Of a stretch of 11,647 nucleotides of DNA, positions 1 to 6,475 are shown piece by piece. Under the pieces are notes generated by a model. It was not told the origin of the DNA. It did no database searches and saw only the letters and a list, made by a program, of their open reading frames with translations. The translations under genes and the position numbers were made by a program. Position 1 is the first letter of the stretch, and the number at the start of each line of letters is the position of its first letter. Origin of the DNA: an uncultured Austwickia sp. (lineage in GTDB: Bacteria; Actinomycetota; Actinomycetes; Actinomycetales; Dermatophilaceae); contig CAKUSI010000099.1 of NCBI GenBank assembly GCA_934678955.1, positions 1-11,647 of the forward strand, read 5' to 3'.

Positions 1-68
1 CGAACGACTTCACACCCCCGCCGCGAAAGCGGCATGATCAACACAAAGAAACCGTCCGGGAAAGCGGG

Positions 69-317
69 TCAGGCTCCGTTGACCAGGGTGACGGATGCCC
101 CGCAGATGATGGCCGCGCCGCACGAGACGAGCACGCCGACCTTGCCACGGCTGGCGAGGTGCGGATTCGAGCTGTTCGCCCCGTAGCCCCAGACCACGGC
201 CGAGATGATGAGGGCGAGGACAGCGAGGATGAGCCCCACCGTCATGGCCGCGCCGACAATAACGCGGAGCTGTTCGATGCCGGGCAACCCGTCGGTATTG
301 GGGTCGATGTCGATCAC
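69..317 (-). CDS. DUF6112-type small conjugation-cluster membrane protein (copy 1)
   Basis: The protein has 82 residues. I chose the GTG at 317 because AAGGAG lies six bases upstream of it; the longer open frame beyond has no such support. Two hydrophobic segments (about residues 17-44 and 59-78) are joined by a short polar loop, with a short acidic N-terminus. This is the layout of small two-helix proteins (DUF6112-like, loosely comparable to TrbC/VirB2 pilins) that recur in actinobacterial type IV secretion clusters; that assignment is from memory. It is clearly paralogous to the protein at 2080-2346: both share LR-IVGA, LILAVL, an A-VW step, LVS-GAA and VT-VN in the same order. Being minus-strand and downstream of plus-strand cargo, it probably needs its own promoter and heads further transfer genes beyond the left edge. 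A pilin-like or channel role is inference. Confidence 0.78.
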   Translation of the reverse strand: MIDIDPNTDGLPGIEQLRVIVGAAMTVGLILAVLALIISAVVWGYGANSSNPHLASRGKVGVLVSCGAAIICGASVTLVNGA

Positions 318-512
318 TGTGTGCTCCTTCAGCAGGCGAGGGGAGGAATCGCCTAGTAGGTGCGCACGCTGCACCGGATGCCTGATGTCGGCGGGCCGTG
401 GCACGATGAAGGCATGAGGACACGACCGCGCGAGGGGCTCAACCCATAGCCCCGGTTCGTCCTTCGTCGAGGGGCAGCGGATCGGGGCGCTGAGCACCCT
501 CGGAGACCTGCC
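318..512. other. Divergent intergenic region between copy 1 and the cargo genes
   Basis: I see no gene in these 195 bases. They separate the minus-strand gene starting at 317 from the plus-strand gene starting at 513, so both upstream regions must lie here. An inverted repeat, GGGGCT at 434-439 and AGCCCC at 448-453 with an 8-base loop, could form a hairpin. It has no T-tract, so a terminator role is doubtful. I could not find a convincing -35/-10 pair in either direction. Confidence 0.4.
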
Positions 513-827
513 GTGTCTCGTACCGACGCCCATGTTCCGCTTCGTATCCGTGTCGCCCGTGGTGACATCGGCCATGCGGAAGTCCACGACCACGCTGACG
601 GCGTATGCGATCTGCCGTCGCCCTTTGCACCCGACGCGCTCTGGCGCGGCTCCGGTCGCTGCCACTGGGAGCATCGCTGGGACGGCCATGCTGTCTGCTC
701 CTGCCAGATGTGCCACGGCGGGGAGGAAAACCGGCGCGAACGTCGCCGGGAGCGTCAGCGGGCGCGCTGTGAGCTGCGCGCGGCGGCACGTCTCTGGGAG
801 ACGAGGCAGTCGCTGTGCGACGGATAG
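513..827 (+). CDS. Small Cys/His-rich protein, probable zinc-binding, unknown function
   Basis: The protein has 104 residues and starts with GTG, with GGAGA about six bases upstream. Codon choice is that of a real gene: many CGC/CGT, GCG, GAC and CTG codons, few rare ones. The middle holds C50, H51, H54, H59, C62, C64, C67 and H68, including a CxCxxCH cluster, which could bind zinc. The rest of the C-terminal half (about 72-95) is strongly basic and probably helical, suggesting nucleic-acid contact. I do not recognise the family. It points the opposite way to the conjugation genes on both sides and precedes the plus-strand gene at 869 by 41 bases, so the two look like a cargo pair. It could be a small DNA- or RNA-binding accessory protein. 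Its existence is more certain than any function. Confidence 0.62.
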   Translation: MSRTDAHVPLRIRVARGDIGHAEVHDHADGVCDLPSPFAPDALWRGSGRCHWEHRWDGHAVCSCQMCHGGEENRRERRRERQRARCELRAAARLWETRQSLCDG

Positions 828-855
828 GTCGCGCTGCAACGTCGGTAGTCGTCCG

Positions 856-861
856 TACACT
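856..861 (+). promoter_or_regulatory. -10 hexamer TACACT of a probable leaderless promoter
   Basis: TACACT fits the actinobacterial TANNNT pattern. Its last T is followed by seven bases and then the ATG at 869, so transcription would begin at or one base before the start codon. No Shine-Dalgarno sequence precedes that ATG, which fits a leaderless mRNA. I see no good -35 element. Confidence 0.5.
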
Positions 862-868
862 CGGCAAC

Positions 869-1801
869 ATGACCACCACTGCGGCGCTGCCGACCGGAAC
901 TCGTGCACGGCGTCTGCGCCTGCTCGCGGGCGTCATCGGGTTGGCAGGCGGAAAAGTCCGTGAGTTTGTCGCGACTGACCGCATCGCTGAGGCCGTCGGA
1001 GCCGAGCTTGCACTGAGCCGCAATGATGTCGTCAACGAACTCGAGTTGCTTGACGGAGAACGTCTGCTCACGGCGCACCGTTCGCTGGCCGGGCTGAACG
1101 GCGTGTTCGTGACGCCCGAAGGGAAGTCCGTGGCGGAGAGCTTCGATCAGGCGCGGCGCGATGTGATTCTTCGACGCCGCCAACTCCAGGATGACTACTT
1201 GCGCTGGCTGTACGAGGAGATCGAGGTCAACGGACGCGGGCCGACGCCTGATGACTTCCTGCGTGGCGGCGCGCACTTTCATGGCGTCGTATATACAGCA
1301 GACGAGTTGATGAAGGCGGGCGCGCGGCTCAAGCAGGAGGCGTACATCGACGGGCCGGAAGCATGGCAGTACGCTGCCCCGCTGCGTCCGCGGCTCACCG
1401 CGAAGGGTCGTCACACCGTCGAGCAGGGACGCTCGGTGCATGACCCGATGCATCCGACGCCCACGCAGCATTTCGAGACGCATGTGCAAGGCCCGGCGAA
1501 CGTCTCGATTGCCAGCTCCCGAGTGAACCAGACGCTCACGGTCAGCGACCCCGCGTGGGGTGACAAGGTGTCGGCCGTGCTCGATGCTGTAACGCAAGCG
1601 CTCGGGGCGTTGACGGCAGACGAGTCGGAACAGGTCGCGCAGATGGTTGACGAGGCCCGGCAAGGAGTGTCGGCACAGGAGCCGACACGCACGAAGCAGG
1701 CGCTAATCGCGCTCGGGGGGTTCTTGAAGGATGTGTCATCGGGGGCGCTTGGCGGCATCCTGTCGACGCAGGTGCTCGCGCTCGTCGCGCTCTTTAGCTG
1801 A
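869..1801 (+). CDS. Cargo protein with two winged-helix-like modules and a hydrophobic C-terminus
   Basis: The protein has 310 residues. I chose the ATG at 869; an earlier start at 815 would overlap the preceding gene and lacks support. Two modules look like repeats of one fold: residues 15-92 end in VTPEGKSVAE and residues 108-188 end in LTAKGRHTVEQG, each a run of helices closed by a beta-wing-like strand and a last helix, as in winged helices. Then comes a short strand-rich stretch (GPANVSIASS and VNQTLTV, 208-225), a helical acidic segment (232-268) and a hydrophobic tail (about 277-310) with several glycines. The family is not recognised. The short strand stretch recalls linkers in actinobacterial effector or defence proteins, but that is impression only. 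The gene converges on the operon from the right and overlaps its last gene by eight bases. It looks slightly less GC-rich than its neighbours by eye, in keeping with acquired cargo. Confidence 0.8.
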   Translation: MTTTAALPTGTRARRLRLLAGVIGLAGGKVREFVATDRIAEAVGAELALSRNDVVNELELLDGERLLTAHRSLAGLNGVFVTPEGKSVAESFDQARRDVILRRRQLQDDYLRWLYEEIEVNGRGPTPDDFLRGGAHFHGVVYTADELMKAGARLKQEAYIDGPEAWQYAAPLRPRLTAKGRHTVEQGRSVHDPMHPTPTQHFETHVQGPANVSIASSRVNQTLTVSDPAWGDKVSAVLDAVTQALGALTADESEQVAQMVDEARQGVSAQEPTRTKQALIALGGFLKDVSSGALGGILSTQVLALVALFS

Positions 1802-2024
1802 TAACCCATCTGAAGGGTGCGCCCGTTGAGACGGCTTCCGCGTACTCCTGAAGCTTGGCCTCGGGGAGGTCCACCTTCGGTCCATGCGTCGCGAAGTCGG
1901 CGACGATCACGTCTACCGGGAGCCCGGCATGGGTTTCTCGAAACCGCTTGTCGGTGGCCTCGATGGACTCAGCTACCTCAGCAAGAAGCTTCTTGTAGGC
2001 GCGCGCGTCGAACTCGATCCTCAT
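1794..2024 (-). CDS. Small conserved-looking protein at the end of the transfer operon
   Basis: The protein has 76 residues. It begins with a short strand (MRIEF), followed by a long amphipathic helix with AYKKLLAEVAESIEATDKRF (about 8-27), then VDVIVADFATHG and a C-terminal helix ending near the strand FRWVIS. It has no signal peptide or membrane segment. The ATG at 2024 is preferred because the fold-like part begins there; an in-frame ATG at 2054 would add ten residues, and neither has a clear Shine-Dalgarno sequence. It follows the DUF6112-type gene by 55 bases and is the last gene in this part of the operon. Its stop codon lies inside the 3' end of the convergent gene at 869-1801. I do not recognise a function; a small cytosolic partner of the transfer apparatus is a guess from position. 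Confidence 0.65.
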   Translation of the reverse strand: MRIEFDARAYKKLLAEVAESIEATDKRFRETHAGLPVDVIVADFATHGPKVDLPEAKLQEYAEAVSTGAPFRWVIS

Positions 2025-2079
2025 GTGCTGAACGCTACGTTCGACCAGCGACATTGAGCCTGAGTCACCGCCCGGCGCG

Positions 2080-2346
2080 TCAGATGCTCGCGCCGATGCC
2101 GAGCAGGAAGTTGACCCAGGTGACACCGAAGCCGGCGAGGGCGGCAGCTCCGACGGAGACGAGGAATCCGGCGCGCGCGCGGACAGCCGAAGTGATGTTG
2201 CCGTTCGCCGACGAGATCGCCCACACTGCGGCGCAGATGACGAGCATGAGCACGGCGAGGATGAGCACGATGGTCAGCAGCGCGCCAACGATGGCGCGCA
2301 GTTCTGCCTGACCGCCGACGGCTCCGAAGTCGGGGAATATGTCCAT
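2080..2346 (-). CDS. DUF6112-type small conjugation-cluster membrane protein (copy 2)
   Basis: The protein has 88 residues and two hydrophobic segments (about 18-46 and 58-82) separated by a polar loop with S, N and R. Its pattern LRAIVGA, LILAVLMLVI, AVW, LVSVGAA and VTWVN matches the protein at 69-317 position by position, so the two are paralogues. The ATG at 2346 lies one base after the stop of the wall-hydrolase gene, with no Shine-Dalgarno sequence of its own, so it is probably translated by coupling. Such two-helix proteins sit in actinobacterial type IV secretion clusters next to the wall hydrolase. A role as a pilin- or channel-like subunit (compare TrbC/VirB2) is possible but unproven. 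Confidence 0.78.
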   Translation of the reverse strand: MDIFPDFGAVGGQAELRAIVGALLTIVLILAVLMLVICAAVWAISSANGNITSAVRARAGFLVSVGAAALAGFGVTWVNFLLGIGASI

Positions 2347-2347
2347 G

Positions 2348-3532
2348 TCATGCGGCCATCTGTGCTGAGCAGAGCGCCGCGGTGCTTGCGGCATCGAGGT
2401 TCTGCACTCCGTGGGCGGCAAGCCAGGGCTCGGCATCGACGGCCGTTGCGTTCGACCCGCCTGGCCGGATCTCGAAATGCAGATGGGCTCCGGTCGACCT
2501 GCCCGCCGAACCGACGTTGCCGATGTGCTGCCCGGCAACGACGCGATCCCCGACGCTGACGAGGACGCCGCTCTGCCACATGTGCGCGTAGGCGGAGGCG
2601 ATGCGCTGTCCATCGATGGTGTGCTCGATGATGATGAGGTTGCCGTAGCCGCCCGACGGCCCGGCGAAGCTGACCACGCCATCGGCGAGCGCGAGGATCG
2701 GCGTACCGTCGTCGGCAGCCCAGTCCGTTCCCGAGTGGAACGCTCGCTCTCCAGTGAAGGGGTCTTCGCGCCACCCGAAGTCGCTGGTGTTCACCCACGT
2801 CCCGCTCGGCAGCGGGAAGACGATGGCGGTCGTCTCGGGTACGTTGCCGAGCGGGGTACCGCCCGGCGTGGTTTCGGCGCGGCGCGTGAGTGCAGCGAGG
2901 ATCGCCTCGGCGACCGGCTGGTAGTTCTGGTAGCGGTCGGGATATGCCGAGACCTCGACCGCTTGCGCTGCCTCGCCAGGGTCGAGGTGCTGCCAGTCGG
3001 GTATGTCTAGCAGGCCGCGCGGTGATGGGTAGTTCGGCCCGCTCGAACCTCCGTAGAAGGCGCGCGATTGGTAGGTCGCGTTCATCAGCTCCGCGACGGT
3101 GCCCCATCCTGCGCTCGGCCGCATCTGGAATATGCCAAGAGAGTCGTGATCGCTGCCCTCTCCGTCGTTCGAGAAATCGCTCGACTCTGGAATCGCCGCC
3201 GAGTTTGCAAGCATCCGTAGCCGCGACTCGGTGAGTGCGGCCATGAGCGCGATGACGATGCCAGCGCGACCAACACCCTCGGTCTGCGCGCCGACCGTGA
3301 TGATGGTGGCTGCATGGGTTAGCTGCTCGTGGTTGAGGGTCACGGTCTCGCCCGCGCGCGTCGTGGCTGTGAGCGACTCCGGGATCGGCCCGACAACGAG
3401 CGAGCTTGACGAGAGACATGCGGCGAATACCGCGGGCGACACGAGCAGACCCACGCCGACCAGGCTCATGGGGAGCACTGCGACGAGGGTGGCGATGGCC
3501 ACAACGAGCTTCTTCATGCGGGTGCCGATCAA
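2348..3532 (-). CDS. Secreted two-domain peptidoglycan hydrolase: muramidase-like plus M23 metallopeptidase
   Basis: The protein has 394 residues counted from TTG. An N-terminal signal or anchor segment (about 7-37) carries KK and a hydrophobic core ending in VFAAC. Residues 75-215 resemble a lysozyme or transglycosylase-type domain: ALTESRL with the possible catalytic E102, then GIFQMRPSAGWG at 133-144. Residues 235-375 form an M23 endopeptidase domain with zinc ligands H266 and D270 (HSGTD) and the HLH pair H350/H352, plus H317 in AYAHM. The enzyme should cut both glycan and peptide bonds, opening the wall for a conjugation channel, as VirB1- and CwlT/TcpG-like hydrolases do. The TTG at 3532 overlaps the previous stop as TTGA; an ATG at 3517 giving MKKLVV is an equally plausible start. 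A lipobox at the cysteine is weak because F is at -3. Confidence 0.9.
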   Translation of the reverse strand: MIGTRMKKLVVAIATLVAVLPMSLVGVGLLVSPAVFAACLSSSSLVVGPIPESLTATTRAGETVTLNHEQLTHAATIITVGAQTEGVGRAGIVIALMAALTESRLRMLANSAAIPESSDFSNDGEGSDHDSLGIFQMRPSAGWGTVAELMNATYQSRAFYGGSSGPNYPSPRGLLDIPDWQHLDPGEAAQAVEVSAYPDRYQNYQPVAEAILAALTRRAETTPGGTPLGNVPETTAIVFPLPSGTWVNTSDFGWREDPFTGERAFHSGTDWAADDGTPILALADGVVSFAGPSGGYGNLIIIEHTIDGQRIASAYAHMWQSGVLVSVGDRVVAGQHIGNVGSAGRSTGAHLHFEIRPGGSNATAVDAEPWLAAHGVQNLDAASTAALCSAQMAA

Positions 3533-4203
3533 CGCAGGGGGTTGTCAAGCTCGGAGATGCGAAGCGCGCGGCAGGTATCGAAGGTCGGCTCGCAGGTGAT
3601 GAAGACGGTGAACGCGACCTCGTGGGAGCTGGTCACGGGCTCGGTGCCGTTGATGCCCTCGCGTTGCCGAATGCCGGTGATCGTGTAGGCGACGGTGCCC
3701 GGAAGGATCTGTCCCTCGGCTGCCTGCTTGAGCGCCGTCGCCCACTCGTCCGGCACGAACACGTCGTTGATGTCGAGCCATTGGCGGGTCTGCATCGTGC
3801 GAAGCTGCGCCCAGGCGTCCGCGGTCGGGAGATAGGTGCGCACGTCAGAAGCGAGCCCGGCGGTCTCATTGCCGGAGGGGTCGCCCACATCCACGATGAC
3901 TTGCGCATAGTCGGTCGGCCCGAACTCGGTCGCGGTGTCCCATGTGAACAGCGCGATGGCGACGGCTCGCGCGAACCTCTCGGGATCGTCGGACTCACGG
4001 ACGACGGGCGGCGTGCTCGATGTCGGGGACGGTGCGCTGGTGGAAGCGCCTGGTGGGTCGCTCGTGGAGCTGCCGCCCGGCGAAGGCTCGGATCGAGGCG
4101 CGAGCAGCAACCCGTAGAGCCCGACTCCGACGAGGACGGCAAGCACGGCGGCACCGACGATCAGGAGGATCATGAGGCGACGAGGGAAGCGAGTCTGCGG
4201 CAT
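3529..4203 (-). CDS. Single-pass membrane protein with extracytoplasmic domain, putative conjugal transfer protein
   Basis: The protein has 224 residues. The ATG at 4203 shares its A with the stop of the ParB-like gene (TGATG), so coupling is likely; longer upstream starts would run deep into that gene. A basic N-terminus (RFPRR) is followed by one membrane helix (10-33), then a Ser/Pro/Thr/Gly-rich linker (37-68) and a folded domain (72-224) with FARAVAIALFTWD near its start and two cysteines, C204 and C211, that could pair outside the membrane. This layout, with the wall hydrolase next, resembles VirB8/TcpC-type assembly factors, which carry NTF2-like domains outside the membrane. I did not see a family-defining motif, so the assignment rests on topology and position. 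Confidence 0.82.
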   Translation of the reverse strand: MPQTRFPRRLMILLIVGAAVLAVLVGVGLYGLLLAPRSEPSPGGSSTSDPPGASTSAPSPTSSTPPVVRESDDPERFARAVAIALFTWDTATEFGPTDYAQVIVDVGDPSGNETAGLASDVRTYLPTADAWAQLRTMQTRQWLDINDVFVPDEWATALKQAAEGQILPGTVAYTITGIRQREGINGTEPVTSSHEVAFTVFITCEPTFDTCRALRISELDNPLR

Positions 4204-5192
4204 CAGGCACTCTCCTTGGCGAGACGTTGGCGGGCGGTTCGGGCGGCGCGGGCCGCGTCGAAGAAACGGACGGTAGCGTCGAGGATCGTCTCGAAGTGCT
4301 CCCACTGGTCATCACTCAGCGCGGTGCCGACCTCAGCAGGGTCGTAGTGTGACCACCACTGATCGAGGTCGCTCCAGGTGAGGGTGAACGCCCGCACCGG
4401 ATAGCGAACCGGCACAGCGCTCGACGCTGGTGCGGGTGCCGGGCCTCGCTTGCGCCCTTGCTTCGCGCGCTCCAGCGCCTCCTGTGCGAGCAACTCCAGC
4501 TCGCCGGGTGGTTCGGGTTCCTCCTGCGGGATCGCCAGCATGGCGATCGTGCGGGCGTGCGCCGTGGTGATCGACGAGCCGCGGTCGATGGCGTCGAGTT
4601 CTGAGCGGGCGAAGCCGCGCACATCCTCCGGCTGTCGGGGGTCATTGGCGATCCGCTGGAGGTCGTTGATCTGTTCCAGGCTCGTGTACGACTTGCGCCC
4701 GGTGACCGTGAGCGCAGCCTGCGCGCGGGACTTGCCCGGAGCGCCGATCAGCGGTGGTGCCGTGACGGCACCACCGCTCGTTCCGGCGATCTTCCCGCCA
4801 GCACCGAACTGCGTCGCCGCCTGACGACGAGCGGCGTCCTCGGCCATGAGCGTCTTCAGCTCGCGGTACAGCGCCGCGGCCTCGGTCTGCGTGAATGGCT
4901 TGTGGAGCACGTTGTCGGCCTGCTCGGCCATGAGCCTCTGGAGCCGGTCGCTGATCCCGGGGCGCACGAAGACGTTGACCTTCTTATGGCCGAGCTTGCG
5001 CAGCGCCGCGATGCGTCGAGCGCCGCACACGAGCACGCCGTCCGGTGTCACGGTCGGAGGCTGGAGAAGTCCGTCACGTTCGATGGATGCTGCGAGTGCG
5101 TCGATGTCGCCCATCTCCATGCGATGACGGCTGCCGACGACGATGGAGTCGATGGTGCGTTCCAGCTCGATGTGCCCGGTGCTCGCCGCCAT
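4203..5192 (-). CDS. ParB-like nuclease-domain protein
   Basis: The protein has 329 residues. The ATG at 5192 follows an AGGTGA Shine-Dalgarno sequence that also contains the previous gene's stop. Residues 8-78 form a ParB N-terminal domain: a D-ID-LAASIERDGLLQPPTV stretch, then VCGARRIAALRKLG with the GxRR signature at 57-60. The segment NVLHKPFTQTEAAALY (94-109) matches the ParB pattern after that motif. The middle (125-215) is less typical and holds Gly/Ala/Pro-rich linkers; the C-terminal part (265-329) has several W and F residues and helical repeats I do not recognise. No ParA partner is visible in the window, so it may act in element maintenance or regulation rather than classical partition. 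Canonical ParB proteins bind DNA centromere sites and CTP; neither is shown here. Confidence 0.88.
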   Translation of the reverse strand: MAASTGHIELERTIDSIVVGSRHRMEMGDIDALAASIERDGLLQPPTVTPDGVLVCGARRIAALRKLGHKKVNVFVRPGISDRLQRLMAEQADNVLHKPFTQTEAAALYRELKTLMAEDAARRQAATQFGAGGKIAGTSGGAVTAPPLIGAPGKSRAQAALTVTGRKSYTSLEQINDLQRIANDPRQPEDVRGFARSELDAIDRGSSITTAHARTIAMLAIPQEEPEPPGELELLAQEALERAKQGRKRGPAPAPASSAVPVRYPVRAFTLTWSDLDQWWSHYDPAEVGTALSDDQWEHFETILDATVRFFDAARAARTARQRLAKESA

Positions 5193-5196
5193 GTGC

Positions 5197-6027
5197 TCAC
5201 CTCGCCCCCGCCAGAGTGGGCGCGTTCAGGCCGAGCAGCAGCACGAGGTCGTCATCGGTGAGCAGCGCACGCAGGGGCTCGCCGACAAGAAGGCGGAACA
5301 GCACGCCGCGGCCGACGGCGGTGTGGGCCTGATCGGGATCGGGGTTGCCGAGGATCGCACGGAGCAGCGCGTTCCAGCTCGTCGACGACAGATCGAGCAC
5401 GGCCCGAGCGTGTGGGTCTCGCCGAAGCGATTCCGCTGCGCTCGCCCGCGACGGCGCGTCGCCGAGTCGAGTGCAGATGTGCTCGATGGCCGCGCGCGCC
5501 GTCTGCTCCGGCCAGTCGAGCAGTGCCAGTAGCTTGATCGCGTCCTCGACTGCACGGACGACGCCAGATACCTCGTGGTCCGATTCGTTCTCGTCCTCAC
5601 CCGCGGGCGCGACCTGCAACGCTTCGTGGTAGTCGGTGAGTGGGTTCTCCCGGTCGCTGAACCGCTCCGGGTCGTGGAAGCCGCTGTATTGCGGCCTGCG
5701 TGCCTGATGCGTCGAGCACAGCAGCCCGTTGCCCCGTTCCTCGGCGATCAGTGTGACCTGCACGGCCCGGGTGACGACGGCCCACGGATCTTCCGCGTTG
5801 CGCACGGCCGGGGTGCGCATCGCGTCGAACGCGGCGCTCGCCGCCTCCCACGGGTCGAGGCCGTGCTTTCGCGCGAGGCTCGCGTACCGACCCGCCGTGT
5901 ACTCCATGAGCGCCGCGACATCCACGTCGCGCCGCCACGCGCCTTTCCCATCGTCGTGAAGACGCTCCAGGAGCGCGCGCAGTCCCTCCGGGGTGCGGAA
6001 CGATGTGGGAGCGGCCTGGGCAGACAT
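5197..6027 (-). CDS. Unrecognised soluble protein with a faint sigma-factor-like pattern
   Basis: The protein has 276 residues. I chose the ATG at 6027, seven bases after the previous stop; earlier in-frame starts would lie inside that gene. It has no signal peptide or membrane segment. Residues 43-100 (GLDPWEAASAAFDAMR, then DPWAVVTRAVQVTLIAEERG) recall the helices of sigma-70 region 2. Residues 165-228, ending in SWNALLRAILG, could form a helix-turn-helix region. The centre (105-150) is acidic and holds GENE-like charged residues and a CSTHQARR stretch. The similarity is impressionistic. It is cotranscribed with Prim-Pol and ParB-like genes, so a regulatory or replication-accessory role is possible. 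Its ParB-like neighbour starts four bases downstream. Confidence 0.78.
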   Translation of the reverse strand: MSAQAAPTSFRTPEGLRALLERLHDDGKGAWRRDVDVAALMEYTAGRYASLARKHGLDPWEAASAAFDAMRTPAVRNAEDPWAVVTRAVQVTLIAEERGNGLLCSTHQARRPQYSGFHDPERFSDRENPLTDYHEALQVAPAGEDENESDHEVSGVVRAVEDAIKLLALLDWPEQTARAAIEHICTRLGDAPSRASAAESLRRDPHARAVLDLSSTSWNALLRAILGNPDPDQAHTAVGRGVLFRLLVGEPLRALLTDDDLVLLLGLNAPTLAGAR

Positions 6028-6034
6028 GGCGCGC

Positions 6035-6475
6035 TCACAGGCGGCGGAGCGGGTCGCGGTTGACAGAGGACTGGTGCGCGGGCGACTGCCCGAACGCGGA
6101 GAGCGGCGCGATGCCCTGGGCACGCCCCCTGATGCCGGGCCGGGTCACCGGAGTTGCCTGCGGCGAGGTCTGCCGACGTTCCTCGACGCGGCGCGCCAGT
6201 TCGGTGCGCAGGTCGATGCCGCGCCCGATCATGCGGGCCGAGGCGGATGGGAGCAGCTCGGTCGGGCGCACCCACACGACCTGGCTGCTGTCGTGCTCTG
6301 CGCTCAGCCGCTCCAGGAGTGGGTGGCCGCCGCGCCACCTCTGCGCGGCGAGCCACGGGTCCGTGTGGCGCGCCAGCTCCGAGATCTCAGCAGCCTCGCT
6401 CGGAGTCGGCTTCAGCGTGTGGAGGACATCGGCAAGCCGACGGGCGTGCTCGTCCTCCGGCAACTCATCGTTCAC
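6035..6475 (-). CDS. Unrecognised operon protein
   Basis: The protein has 146 residues. The GTG at 6475 overlaps the stop of the preceding gene as GTGA, so translation is probably coupled. The N-terminal two thirds look folded: an acidic helix (1-35), then DPWLAAQRWRGGHPLLERL (39-57) and VVWVRPTELLPSASARMIGRGIDLRTELARRVEERR (66-101). The last third (102-146) is rich in Pro, Gly, Arg and Ser and probably disordered. There is no signal peptide, membrane helix or known catalytic motif. I do not recognise a family. Its place between the DUF2637-like gene and the sigma-like gene suggests a role in element maintenance or transfer control, but nothing more can be said. Confidence 0.75.
   Translation of the reverse strand: MNDELPEDEHARRLADVLHTLKPTPSEAAEISELARHTDPWLAAQRWRGGHPLLERLSAEHDSSQVVWVRPTELLPSASARMIGRGIDLRTELARRVEERRQTSPQATPVTRPGIRGRAQGIAPLSAFGQSPAHQSSVNRDPLRRL

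Noticed and set aside
20..33. Perfect hairpin GCCGC-GAAA-GCGGC considered as a terminator after the gene at 69-317
   Set aside because: The stem is only 5 bp and no T-tract follows on either strand.
1..44. Possible start of the next minus-strand gene (GTG at 44 or ATG at 35)
   Set aside because: Only 11 to 14 codons lie before the window edge, without a ribosome site or recognisable sequence.
439..1071. Minus-strand open frame opposite the small Cys/His protein and the cargo start
   Set aside because: It is Ser/Arg/Pro-rich and featureless. The plus-strand frames 513-827 and 869-1801 have better codon use and ordered motifs.
755..1663. Long open frame on the minus strand opposite the cargo gene
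   Set aside because: Its composition is Arg/His-rich with poor codon use, and it is fully explained as the antisense shadow of the gene at 869-1801.
2274..3548. Open frame of 424 codons overlapping the wall-hydrolase gene on the same strand
   Set aside because: The protein is Arg/His-rich with no motif, whereas the 2348-3532 frame has M23 and muramidase-like motifs.
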